Shown here one piece after another: positions 52,974-61,536 of a stretch of DNA of 64,000 nucleotides. The DNA is from Prevotella sp. ne3005 (GTDB lineage Bacteria > Bacteroidota > Bacteroidia > Bacteroidales > Bacteroidaceae), in assembly GCF_900110085.1 (NCBI RefSeq), contig NZ_FOCK01000004.1, positions 310,001 through 374,000 of the forward strand, written 5' to 3'. The position numbers and the translations under genes are program-made. The notes beneath the pieces are model-generated. The model worked only from the letters and a program-made list of their open reading frames with translations, did not search any database and was not told the origin of the DNA. Position 1 is the stretch's first letter. Every line of letters begins with the position of its first letter.

Positions 52974-54437
52974 ATGAAAAAATCAATATTATTGTTCGCA
53001 GTAGCGCTGGGCATGCTGACGGCTTGTGATCCTATCAAGGAAGATGGCAGCATGAAGATCGACAGCTTTACCAGTAGCACACTGCTCGACGGTGCTGAGT
53101 TCTCTCAGTATGCCGATCAGGCTTGCAGCACGCCGCAGGCCGACGGTAACTGGATTAAGTACAATGTCCCCAAGGCAACAAGTGTATATATCTATTATGT
53201 GAAGGCCGACGGCTCTGAGTTCAAGCTCACCAGCGGTTCTGCAGGCGGTGTGTTCAACTTCGTTCCCGCCCGTGGTTCAGATCCTCTCCAGACGGTTTAT
53301 TTCCGTTTTGTCAATGCCAATGGTGATGAGGTCATCGCAAGCAAGGAGTTCACTGTTCAGGTGGCTGCCGAGCTGAAGCCTGAGGTACGTCTGATTGCTT
53401 CGAATGCCTATGGTAAGAAAACCTGGAAGTGGAATGTGGGTAATAATACATCTTCTGGTCATGTTTGGGGTAACTTTGGTGCCGATGGTAGTTGGCGTGG
53501 TGATGCTCTTAATGACTTTGTATGGTGGGGCGTTGACGATGCTGCAGATCTTACGGGTCAGTTAGGTCACTCTGTAACCGGTCAGGCTATTGGTGAAGAA
53601 AGTAACGATGCTACCATGGTGTTCACAGAGGATGGCCTTGTGAAATGTTATGATGCCAATGGCAGTGAGATCCGTAATGGTACTTATGAGATTAAGGGAT
53701 GGACTGGCGACAATCACGATGGATTCAAGTATGGTGTCCTTCATACTTCAGAGGGCGCAACTCTGTTCCCATTCGAGATTAATGCTGGCGGCCGTTATGT
53801 GACAGATTACTGGATTTATTCTCTGACAAGCGATCAGATGATTCTGGTTTATCCTGACAATGGTGCTTTCAGTGGTTGGTCTGAAGGAACATACTGGAAC
53901 TTCAAGAGCGATAGCGACGTATCAGGTATGATGACCAACTATGGTAGCAAGACGTGGACTTGGAACGTTGGTAATACTACATCTTCTGGTCACGTATGGG
54001 GTAACTTTGGTGCTGATGGTAGCTGGCGTGGTGAATTCCTTAACGACTTCGTATGGTGGGGTGTTGACGATGCCGCAGACCTTACGGGTCAGTTAGGTCA
54101 CTCTGTAACTGGTTCTGCTACTGGTGAGGAGAACAACGATGCCACAATGGTTCTGAATGAGGATGGTACCGTGAAGTGCTATGATGCCAGCGGTAGCGAG
54201 ATCCGTTCGGGTAGTTATGAGATTGACCTCTCAACAGCTGATGGTTGGAAGAAGGGCACATTCAAGACCACCGAGGGTGCAATCCTGTTCCCATTTGAGA
54301 TTAATGCAGGCGGTCGTTATGTAACCGATTTCCAGATTTTCCACATTTCTGGCTCTGAGATGATCCTTACCTATCCAGACAACGGCGCATTCAGTGGCTG
54401 GTCTGAAGGAACATATTGGAACTTCAAGGCTAAGTAA
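52974..54437 (+). CDS. Surface glycan-binding lipoprotein with duplicated 177-residue domain
   Basis: A 487-residue lipoprotein (MKKSILLFAVALGMLTAC, lipobox LTAC). An N-terminal Ig-like domain (about 25-140) is followed by two copies of a Trp- and Gly-rich domain, about residues 148-313 and 325-487. Both open with KTWxWNVGN, then SSGHVWGNFGADGSWRG and FVWWGVDDAADLTGQLGHSV, and close with GAFSGWSEGTYWNFK. Residues correspond at an offset of 177, and the DNA is also very similar (531-bp offset), pointing to a recent duplication. I do not recognise the family. Its SusE/F-like position and exposed tryptophans suggest a carbohydrate-binding role. A terminator follows. Confidence 0.75.
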   Translation: MKKSILLFAVALGMLTACDPIKEDGSMKIDSFTSSTLLDGAEFSQYADQACSTPQADGNWIKYNVPKATSVYIYYVKADGSEFKLTSGSAGGVFNFVPARGSDPLQTVYFRFVNANGDEVIASKEFTVQVAAELKPEVRLIASNAYGKKTWKWNVGNNTSSGHVWGNFGADGSWRGDALNDFVWWGVDDAADLTGQLGHSVTGQAIGEESNDATMVFTEDGLVKCYDANGSEIRNGTYEIKGWTGDNHDGFKYGVLHTSEGATLFPFEINAGGRYVTDYWIYSLTSDQMILVYPDNGAFSGWSEGTYWNFKSDSDVSGMMTNYGSKTWTWNVGNTTSSGHVWGNFGADGSWRGEFLNDFVWWGVDDAADLTGQLGHSVTGSATGEENNDATMVLNEDGTVKCYDASGSEIRSGSYEIDLSTADGWKKGTFKTTEGAILFPFEINAGGRYVTDFQIFHISGSEMILTYPDNGAFSGWSEGTYWNFKAK

Positions 54438-54477
54438 TTTTCTTCTTGAGATTTAATTAGCTCAATGATTTGTTATC

Positions 54478-54515
54478 GCCCCGCAACTGCTCGTCAGTCT
54501 GCGGGGCGGTATTAA
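54478..54515 (+). terminator. Terminator of the second SusC operon
   Basis: CGCCCCGCA (54478-54486) pairs perfectly with TGCGGGGCG (54500-54508) around a 13-base loop, 40 bases after the stop. The T-run is weak (GTATTA). Confidence 0.65.
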
Positions 54516-54551
54516 AATAGAGAAAAACTTTGTTAAGTCAGATTTTTGTGC

Positions 54552-54559
54552 TACCTTTG
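54552..54559 (+). promoter_or_regulatory. -7 promoter element of the DUF6057/propeller operon
   Basis: TACCTTTG, ending eight bases before the ATG at 54568, so the leader is only a few bases. Confidence 0.6.
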
Positions 54560-54567
54560 CAGCGTTT

Positions 54568-56166
54568 ATGAATAAAGCGATAACTAAATACGGAATTATA
54601 GCCTTGTCAGTGCTTATCAGCATCGGCGTATTCTTGTTTTGGTATATTGCATACCCTCACGCCATGTCGTACCAGGAGCAGTATCAGCTGTTTTTGTGGA
54701 CGTCTGATTACTTTCTCAACAGAGTGAGTGTGCCAGGTGGCTTTGCCAGTTGGATAGGCGAGTTTATCGTTCAGTTCTATTATGTGGAGTGGTTGGGTGC
54801 CTTGTTGCTCTCACTGCTCATAGTGGCTTTGGGGTGGACTGCCGGGTGGATACCTGCTGCGCTTGTGCTTTGGCTGTTAGGTGACCCCAGCGTAAAGTTA
54901 GGCTATGTGGTGGCTCTCCTGATGGTGGTAGGTGCTCATAGAATAAATCCTGTAAAATGGGGTAGGCAAGCATGGAGCGAAGTGGTTGTCATACCTGTTG
55001 TATATTGGTTGACGGGGCCCTTGGCCTGGGTTTATGTGCTGTTGCGTATGTATCGCTACGGACTTAAGAGTTGGTTTATGCCCCTATGCCTGTTGACTAT
55101 GCAGCTGCTGGCTTATCGTTTCCTGCTTACGCAGTGGACCTTAGAGATGACCCTGATGCCTGCTCAGTATTATCGTACGCCCATGATGATGCCCGTGCTG
55201 ATGTGGCTAATCCCATTGTTAACAGTACTTACTATAGTGGTGCAGCATCGAATCCATACAGTCAAGTGGTTGCTGCCCGTGCAAGTTGCCATCGTCATCG
55301 CATTGGCTTGTTTAGGCGTCAGCAAAGGGTATGATAAAGAAATGTACGAGCTGATTCGTCAGGATTATCTAGTTCGTCAGGAACGATGGGATGAGATCGT
55401 GAATCGGGCGAAAGAATATCAGGTTAAGACGCCGTTCAGCTCTGTCTGCGTCAATCTGGCTTTGTCGCAGAAGCACTTGTTGGCAGACCGTATGTTCGAC
55501 TTCTATCAGAGCGATGAAAATGCGTTGATTATGCCCCGTATTCGCGACTTGACCTCGATGCTGCCATCGGCCGAGGCTTTCTGGCGATTGGGTATGGTTA
55601 ATTCGTCCCTGCGTTATTTTTTTGATACGCAGGAGTCGATTCTGGATGGCAGTATGAGTGGACGTTGCACCAAGCGGATAGCCGAATGCATGATAGTGAA
55701 CGGCCATTATAAAACAGCCAGAAAACATCTTAACTTGCTGAAGAAAAGTTTGTTTTATCGTGAATGGGCAGTCAATGCCGAAACTTTGTTGGGTGATGAG
55801 GTTGCCATTAATGCACACCCTGTGTATGGTAAATTGCGGCAGTTGCGCTATAAGAACGATTTCCTGTATAGTCATCTGGAGCTGTATAAGATGTTGGGCC
55901 TGCTGTTTATGAATAATACAAAGAACACCATGGCGCTTGAATACTTTATGGGGCAGATGCTATTGGAAGGGCAGGTGCAGGGATTCCAGCAGTATATGCC
56001 CATGGCAGAGAAATATAGTGGTTACCGAGAGATGCCTATCGGCTATCAGGATGCCATGATGTGTATACAAAAGCAAGGCAATGCGCCTGGTTCGTCTTAT
56101 GCCGAATATGTGAAAAGGATGGTGAAGCAAAAGAGCAAAAACGAAGACGATGATGGAGCTCATTAA
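54568..56166 (+). CDS. DUF6057 family polytopic membrane protein (copy 1)
   Basis: A 532-residue protein. The N-terminal half (about 1-255) has roughly nine or ten transmembrane helices, opening with a helix and then YPHAMSYQEQYQLFLWTSDY and ending LLPVQVAIVIALACLGVSKG. The soluble C-terminal half (about 256-520) is all helical with TPR-like pairs: MYELIRQDYLVRQERWDEIV, CVNLALSQKHLLADRMFDFY, AECMIVNGHYKTARKHLNLL. Its role is unknown. The stop overlaps the start of the CxxCH propeller gene by 17 bases, so the two are translationally coupled. Copies 2 and 3 are at 58315 and 63021. Confidence 0.8.
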   Translation: MNKAITKYGIIALSVLISIGVFLFWYIAYPHAMSYQEQYQLFLWTSDYFLNRVSVPGGFASWIGEFIVQFYYVEWLGALLLSLLIVALGWTAGWIPAALVLWLLGDPSVKLGYVVALLMVVGAHRINPVKWGRQAWSEVVVIPVVYWLTGPLAWVYVLLRMYRYGLKSWFMPLCLLTMQLLAYRFLLTQWTLEMTLMPAQYYRTPMMMPVLMWLIPLLTVLTIVVQHRIHTVKWLLPVQVAIVIALACLGVSKGYDKEMYELIRQDYLVRQERWDEIVNRAKEYQVKTPFSSVCVNLALSQKHLLADRMFDFYQSDENALIMPRIRDLTSMLPSAEAFWRLGMVNSSLRYFFDTQESILDGSMSGRCTKRIAECMIVNGHYKTARKHLNLLKKSLFYREWAVNAETLLGDEVAINAHPVYGKLRQLRYKNDFLYSHLELYKMLGLLFMNNTKNTMALEYFMGQMLLEGQVQGFQQYMPMAEKYSGYREMPIGYQDAMMCIQKQGNAPGSSYAEYVKRMVKQKSKNEDDDGAH

Positions 56167-57637
56167 TATTAGATATAAACTTCTGGCCGTCTGTTGCTGT
56201 CTGATAGCCATTGCAGGCTCGTCGTGTAGCGAAAGACCCACGAGTCCTACGATGGTGAATGAGCAACCAGCCATTTATCCTGATTATATAGGTGTGACCA
56301 TTCCGGCAGATATTGCCCCGTTGGATTTTAATTTTACCGATGAGGAAATCGACTGCATGGATGTGGTGGTAAAAGGCAGTAAGGGCGGCGATTCGCATGC
56401 TAACGGTGATTGGGCTGATTTTGATGTTGACGACTGGCATGAACTGACAGAGCAGAACGCTGGTGGCGAACTGCTGTTTACAGTATGTGTGAAGAAGAAT
56501 GGTCAGTGGCTGCAATATCAGGACTTTAAGATGTATGTTAGCAAGTATCGCCTTGATGAGTATGGCGTTACCTACCGCCGTATCGCGCCAGGTTATGAGG
56601 TGGGCGGCGATATAGGCATCTATCAGCGTGACATACATAGTTTTGATGAGTCGGCCATTTTAGCCGAGAGTGTCGTTCCGGGTCAGTGTATGAACTGCCA
56701 TGTGGCCAATCGTGCTAATCCAAACACCTTTAATATGCAGATTCGTGGTGAACATGGCGGAACTTTACTATACAAGGATGGCAAGCAAATCTATCTGACA
56801 ACAAAGACTGATAGTACCGTGGCCAATACCAGCTATTCCTATTGGCATCCCGATGGTGATTATTGTGCTTTCTCCACCAACTCCATTCATCAGAGCTTCT
56901 TTGTTGGAACAGGACAGCGCATAGAGGTGTACGACACCTTTAGCAATGTGCTGGTGCTTGATACCCGTACCAATGAATTAGTGCTTTGTCCGTTGTTGCA
57001 GACTGATGACTGGGAGACATACCCAGCCTTTTCTGCCGACGGAAAGACCCTGTACTATTGTACGGCCAAGCCTCACAGAGTGCCTGCTGAGTGGGATCAG
57101 GTGAAATACAGCCTGTGCAGGATTTCGTTCGATGCCAAGACGGGTACTTACGGCAATCATGTCGACACATTGTTGAATGCTCGAGAGTTGAACCGTAGTT
57201 TCACCTATCCTCGTCCCTCTTACGATGGCAAATGGCTAATGTATAATGTGACCGCTTGCGGTAATTTCCCCGTCAACCATCCAGAAGCCGATCTTTGGCT
57301 GATGAATCTGATGACGGGAGAGACCTATCCGCTGGCAGGAGCCAACAGCGATGATACTGAGAGCTTCCATAACTGGAGTCTCAACAGTCACTGGTTTGTT
57401 TTCTCCAGTCGTCGCGAGAATGGTGTCTATAGTATGCCTTACATCGCTTTCCTTGACGAAAAGGGTAAGGCGGGAAAACCATTCCTGCTGCCTCAGCGCA
57501 ATCCGAAGAAATACTATCAAGAGGAGATGGACTCCTACAACTGCATCGACTTTACCCGTGAGAAAGTGCAGCTGGATGCCCGCGAAGTACATAGGAAAGT
57601 GTTTGAGAATAAACGGGAACAAGTAAAAATCAGGTAG
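56150..57637 (+). CDS. Beta-propeller (PD40/TolB-like) lipoprotein with CxxCH motif (copy 1)
   Basis: A 495-residue lipoprotein (lipobox-like GSSC). The N-terminal domain (about 30-150) begins IYPDYIGVTIPADIAPLDFN, a motif shared by all three copies. A single c-type haem motif, CMNCH, is at residues 180-184. A propeller of PD40-like blades follows (YWHPDGDYCAFSTN, FSADGKTLYYCTA, PSYDGKWLMYNV, WSLNSHWFVFSSRR). Homologs are sometimes labelled cytochrome c biogenesis proteins without proof. The haem-binding idea rests on the motif alone. It is coupled to DUF6057 copy 1, and a DUF4369 lipoprotein follows 21 bases later. Confidence 0.78.
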   Translation: MMELINIRYKLLAVCCCLIAIAGSSCSERPTSPTMVNEQPAIYPDYIGVTIPADIAPLDFNFTDEEIDCMDVVVKGSKGGDSHANGDWADFDVDDWHELTEQNAGGELLFTVCVKKNGQWLQYQDFKMYVSKYRLDEYGVTYRRIAPGYEVGGDIGIYQRDIHSFDESAILAESVVPGQCMNCHVANRANPNTFNMQIRGEHGGTLLYKDGKQIYLTTKTDSTVANTSYSYWHPDGDYCAFSTNSIHQSFFVGTGQRIEVYDTFSNVLVLDTRTNELVLCPLLQTDDWETYPAFSADGKTLYYCTAKPHRVPAEWDQVKYSLCRISFDAKTGTYGNHVDTLLNARELNRSFTYPRPSYDGKWLMYNVTACGNFPVNHPEADLWLMNLMTGETYPLAGANSDDTESFHNWSLNSHWFVFSSRRENGVYSMPYIAFLDEKGKAGKPFLLPQRNPKKYYQEEMDSYNCIDFTREKVQLDAREVHRKVFENKREQVKIR

Positions 57638-57658
57638 CAATATAATTATAGACAAGCA

Positions 57659-58318
57659 ATGAAAAAGATTCTATTGTGTTTTATGGCGGTGGTGGCTGCG
57701 ACGATGTTCTTCAGCTGCCAGCAAAGCGACGGGAAATGCCATATCCAGGGTGTCGTAAAGGGCGAGCAGTTTGAGGGCAAGCGTGTGTTCCTCGTGCCTT
57801 TTTCCGGTTCTAAGACTGCCGAGACGGTCGACTCGGTAGAGATTAAGAATGGTCGTTTTGCTTTTGAGACCGACGTCATGCAGATGTATAAGATTCTGAT
57901 TGATTTCCGTTTCCGCGTCGGCGTCCAGCCCCTGTTGGTGGTTGGTGAGCCCGGTGAGGTTCAGGTGATCATCGACAGTGTAAGCCATGCAGTTGGTACA
58001 CCCCAGAACGACTCTCTGGAGAAGTGGAAGACGCGTACAGAGATTCATAACCGTGAACTCTATAAGATGCGCATGTATATCAAGGACCTTCAGGGACGGT
58101 TTGATACGGTGCAGGCAAAGTATATCCTGCAGCGGGCCGACAGCTTCCACTTGGTGTATAAGAATTACACCCGTCAGTTGGCAAAGAACATGAAAGAAGG
58201 CGTGCTTCATGATTTTCTGAAAGACATGTTCCCATTGACCTATGAGAAAAAGATGCCCGACGGCTCTGTCAAAATTATGAATGCCGACACACATGAGGAA
58301 GTAAAGAGCGAAGAGTGA
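57659..58318 (+). CDS. DUF4369 lipoprotein lacking a thioredoxin domain
   Basis: A 219-residue lipoprotein (MKKILLCFMAVVAATMFFSC). The N-terminal DUF4369 domain (about 27-130: CHIQGVVKGEQFEGKRVFLV, VEIKNGRFAFETD) is usually fused to a TlpA-type thioredoxin. Here the protein ends with a charged helical region (IHNRELYKMRMYIKDLQGRF) instead, so it has no redox centre. Its stop overlaps the GTG start of DUF6057 copy 2. It sits between modules 1 and 2 and may belong to both. Confidence 0.82.
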   Translation: MKKILLCFMAVVAATMFFSCQQSDGKCHIQGVVKGEQFEGKRVFLVPFSGSKTAETVDSVEIKNGRFAFETDVMQMYKILIDFRFRVGVQPLLVVGEPGEVQVIIDSVSHAVGTPQNDSLEKWKTRTEIHNRELYKMRMYIKDLQGRFDTVQAKYILQRADSFHLVYKNYTRQLAKNMKEGVLHDFLKDMFPLTYEKKMPDGSVKIMNADTHEEVKSEE

Positions 58319-60015
58319 ATAGAGAAAAATATATTCCAGGGCTGCTGACGCTGGCATTCGGCGTGGTGGTGTTCCTTTTCTGGAGCATCCGCTATCCCTA
58401 TGTGTTGGCTTATCAAGAACAGTTACAGTTGTTCCTCTTCGATGGTGACTACTTCTGCGAGCGTATCTCAGAACCAGGGGGCCTGGCCAGATATGTGGCT
58501 GAGTTCCTGGTGCAGTTCTATAATGCTGCCGCCATCGGCGCCCTGATTATTGCCCTGCTCTTTATGCTGGTGCAACGGCTCACGTGGCGGCTGATGCGGG
58601 TCAAGAGCCACTATCTACTAAGCTTCCTGCCCGCTTTGATGCTGTGGTATGCCATGGGCGACGAGAACGTCATGCTGACCTATGTCGTAGCACTGGTGAT
58701 GGCTTTGTCTGTGGCCTTGGTCTGGACGTGGTGGTGTGCAGGCATTGCCCTATGGAAGAAACTGATAGTGGCATTGGTCGCTATCCCCGTGCTTTATTGG
58801 CTCATAGGACCGATGGTGCTGCTGGTGGCTTTAGTGATGATGCCTTGGCTAGTAGCCATGCCTGCTGTTGTCTATGCCTTGACGCTGATGCTGCTGAGTG
58901 CCCAGTGGCTGCCGTTCCCCATGACGAGGGTGATGCTAGGCATCGGCTACTATCGCGTCCCCGCTACGTTGCCTTATATGCTGATGACCATCCCCGTCGT
59001 CACCCTCTTGCTGACATGGTTTGCGAAATGCTTGCCCCAACCCCGGAAGTGGGAAGGATATGCTGAGGCGTTAGTCTTTGCCATCCTTATACTGGTGCCT
59101 CAGACATACGGCTTCGATAAGAAGAAGTACGACCTCATCGAGTACGACTATCTGGTGCGAGTAGGCGATTGGAACGCCATTATCAAGAAGGCAGAGAAGC
59201 AGATGCCCGATTTGCCGATGAGTGTCAGCGCCACAAACCTCGCCTTGGCGAAGACCAATCAGTTGGGCGATCGTGCCTTCGACTTCTTCCAGCGTGGTAC
59301 GGAGGGGCTGCTGCCGAGGTTTGAGCGTAACTTCGCCACGGCACAGCTCACGGGCGAGATCTATTTCAACCTTGGCTTGGTGAATACTGCCCAGCGCTTC
59401 GCCTTCGAGGCAATGGAGGCCATACCTAACTATAATAAGAGTGCCCGTGTCGTGAAGCGTCTCGCCGAGACCAACCTCATCAACGGACAGTACGAGGTGG
59501 CCCGGAAGTATCTCAAGATACTGGAGAAGACTGTGTTCTACCGTCCCTGGGCACAGCGTATGATGGCGATGCTGGGCGACGAGAATGCCATCAACCGCCA
59601 TCCGCTCTATGGCATGTTGCGCCAGTACCGTCTGCATGACGACTTCCTCTTCAGCGAGCGCGAACTGGATAAGATCTGCGGACAGCTCTTCATCCACAAC
59701 CAGCAGAACCAGATGGCAGCGCAGTATCTGCTCATGATGCCTTTGCTCGACGGCGACGTATCGCGCTTCATGAATTATGTGCAGTATGTACAGAACAGAA
59801 TTGCCTACAACCCCCGCCATTGCCAGGAGGCCATTGCCTTTGCCTTCTTCCAGCAGCGACAGAATCCGCCTCAGGGACTCGTCAGCCCGCTCATCCTGCA
59901 GCAGATGAATGATTTCTCGCGGATGTATTCTCAAGATAAGAATTCACCAGAGCTGAGTAGGTATAAGAATACGGTATGGTACTATTTAACGGGTATAGCC
60001 CTAAATGCAAAATAA
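58315..60015 (+). CDS. DUF6057 family polytopic membrane protein (copy 2)
   Basis: The GTG at 58315 overlaps the preceding TGA (GTGA), giving 566 residues. The layout repeats copy 1: about ten transmembrane helices opening with LAYQEQLQLFLFDGDYFCER, then a helical C-terminal half with TPR-like units (YDYLVRVGDWNAIIKKAEKQ, NLALAKTNQLGDRAFDFFQR, RLAETNLINGQYEVARKYLK). It shares with copy 1 the order of elements rather than close identity. The propeller gene begins three bases after its stop. Function unknown. Confidence 0.8.
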   Translation: MNREKYIPGLLTLAFGVVVFLFWSIRYPYVLAYQEQLQLFLFDGDYFCERISEPGGLARYVAEFLVQFYNAAAIGALIIALLFMLVQRLTWRLMRVKSHYLLSFLPALMLWYAMGDENVMLTYVVALVMALSVALVWTWWCAGIALWKKLIVALVAIPVLYWLIGPMVLLVALVMMPWLVAMPAVVYALTLMLLSAQWLPFPMTRVMLGIGYYRVPATLPYMLMTIPVVTLLLTWFAKCLPQPRKWEGYAEALVFAILILVPQTYGFDKKKYDLIEYDYLVRVGDWNAIIKKAEKQMPDLPMSVSATNLALAKTNQLGDRAFDFFQRGTEGLLPRFERNFATAQLTGEIYFNLGLVNTAQRFAFEAMEAIPNYNKSARVVKRLAETNLINGQYEVARKYLKILEKTVFYRPWAQRMMAMLGDENAINRHPLYGMLRQYRLHDDFLFSERELDKICGQLFIHNQQNQMAAQYLLMMPLLDGDVSRFMNYVQYVQNRIAYNPRHCQEAIAFAFFQQRQNPPQGLVSPLILQQMNDFSRMYSQDKNSPELSRYKNTVWYYLTGIALNAK

Positions 60016-60018
60016 TAA

Positions 60019-61530
60019 ATGATAAATATGGGAAGAAAATCTGCAAATTTCAGATGGTATAATTGGATGATGTGTTTATCATTCATCATTTATCATTTAT
60101 TATTTAGCATAGCGTGTAGCCATGCGCCTGAGAATCCCACGATGGTCGGTCAGCTGCCGGCTATCTATCCAGACTATGTCGGGGTGACGATTCCTGCAGA
60201 GATTGCCCCGTTGAATTTCAACAGCACCGAAGCCGATGTCGACTGCATCGACGTGGTGGTGCGAGGCTCGAAAGGAGGCGAACTGCATGCCAACGGCGAC
60301 GGCGCTTACTTCGACATCGATGACTGGCACCAGCTGACGCAGCAGAACAAGGGAGGAGAGCTCACCTTTACCGTCTGCATCCTAAACGATGGCCAATGGA
60401 AGCAGTACAAGGACTTCGTGGTCAGTGTCAGTCCATACAGCCTCGACGAGTGGGGACTTACCTACCGCCGCATCGCACCGGGCTATGAGGCCTTCAGTAA
60501 GATGGGACTCTATCAGCGCAGCCTCTCTACTTTCGACGAATACCCCATCATCGAGAATACTCAGGTGCCGGGCATGTGCGTCAACTGTCACTCGGCCCAT
60601 CAGACCGATCCGCAGAAGTTTGTCTTTCATGTGCGTGGCGACCATGGGGCTACGATGTTTCAGATCGATGGCCAGCGCGAGTGGCTGAAGGCCAAAAACG
60701 ACTTGCTTGGTGGCTCGATGGTCTATCCTTATTGGCATCCCAATGGGGAGTACTGTGCTTTCTCCACCAACCAGACGCGTCAGGGATTCCACGTCGTGCC
60801 CGATGAGCGCATCGAGGTGTTCGACCTCTCCAGCGATGTCTTTGTCTATCATCCTACCACGCATGAGATACTGACCGATTCGCTGCTGCAGACCAAGGAC
60901 TGGAGCGAGAACTCGCCCGTCTTCTCGCCCGACGGCAAGACCTTGTATTATATGACCTGCCTCCAGCAGGACTATCCCACTCATTACAAAGACGAGAAGT
61001 ATAACCTCTGCAAGATTAGCTTCGACCCTGAGACAGGCGCGTTTGGCAACGAGGTAGACACCGTCTTTAATGCCGTAGCGATGGGCAAGAGCCTCACCTG
61101 GCCTCGTCCCAGTTACGATGGCAGGTATCTGCTCTTCACGCTGATGGACTATGGCTATTTCTCTGTCTGGCATGAGGAGAGTCAGCAATGGATGCTCGAC
61201 CTCCAGACCGGTGAGGCCCGTGAGCTGACGGAGATTAACAGTCCCAAGGCCGACAGTTATCATAACTGGAACCTCAACTCCCACTGGATTGTCTTCACCA
61301 GTCGCCGTGACGATGGCTACTATACCCGTCTTTACTTAGCCAGCATCGATGATAAGGGGCGCTTCTCCAAACCCTTCCTGCTGCCCCAGCGACATCCGAA
61401 GGAGTACTATGATGAGAGCATCTACTCCTTCAATACCCCCGACTTCACCAAACAGAAGGTAGACTTCGATGCCCACCAGGCTGGCCTCGAGATTAGTTCC
61501 GATAAGCGTATCGAGACGAAGGTAAAATAG
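60019..61530 (+). CDS. Beta-propeller lipoprotein with CxxCH motif (copy 2), heptamer-encoded signal peptide
   Basis: A 503-residue lipoprotein. The hydrophobic core LSFIIYHLLFSIA of its signal peptide is encoded by five 7-bp repeats of TTTATCA type (60075-60109), followed by lipid-acceptor Cys at IACSH. Conserved elements are IYPDYVGVTIPAEIAPLNF, the haem motif CVNCH at residues 187-191 and propeller blades YWHPNGEYCAFSTN, FSPDGKTLYYMTC and WNLNSHWIVFTSRR. Gain or loss of one repeat would shift the frame, so the gene could switch on and off. It converges with copy 3, six bases away. Confidence 0.78.
   Translation: MINMGRKSANFRWYNWMMCLSFIIYHLLFSIACSHAPENPTMVGQLPAIYPDYVGVTIPAEIAPLNFNSTEADVDCIDVVVRGSKGGELHANGDGAYFDIDDWHQLTQQNKGGELTFTVCILNDGQWKQYKDFVVSVSPYSLDEWGLTYRRIAPGYEAFSKMGLYQRSLSTFDEYPIIENTQVPGMCVNCHSAHQTDPQKFVFHVRGDHGATMFQIDGQREWLKAKNDLLGGSMVYPYWHPNGEYCAFSTNQTRQGFHVVPDERIEVFDLSSDVFVYHPTTHEILTDSLLQTKDWSENSPVFSPDGKTLYYMTCLQQDYPTHYKDEKYNLCKISFDPETGAFGNEVDTVFNAVAMGKSLTWPRPSYDGRYLLFTLMDYGYFSVWHEESQQWMLDLQTGEARELTEINSPKADSYHNWNLNSHWIVFTSRRDDGYYTRLYLASIDDKGRFSKPFLLPQRHPKEYYDESIYSFNTPDFTKQKVDFDAHQAGLEISSDKRIETKVK
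60075..60109. repeat. Heptanucleotide tandem repeat within a signal peptide
   Basis: Five 7-bp units in phase: TTTATCA, TTCATCA, TTTATCA, TTTATTA, TTTAGCA. The same repeat in reverse complement is at 62901-62935. Confidence 0.88.
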
Positions 61531-61536
61531 TATTGC

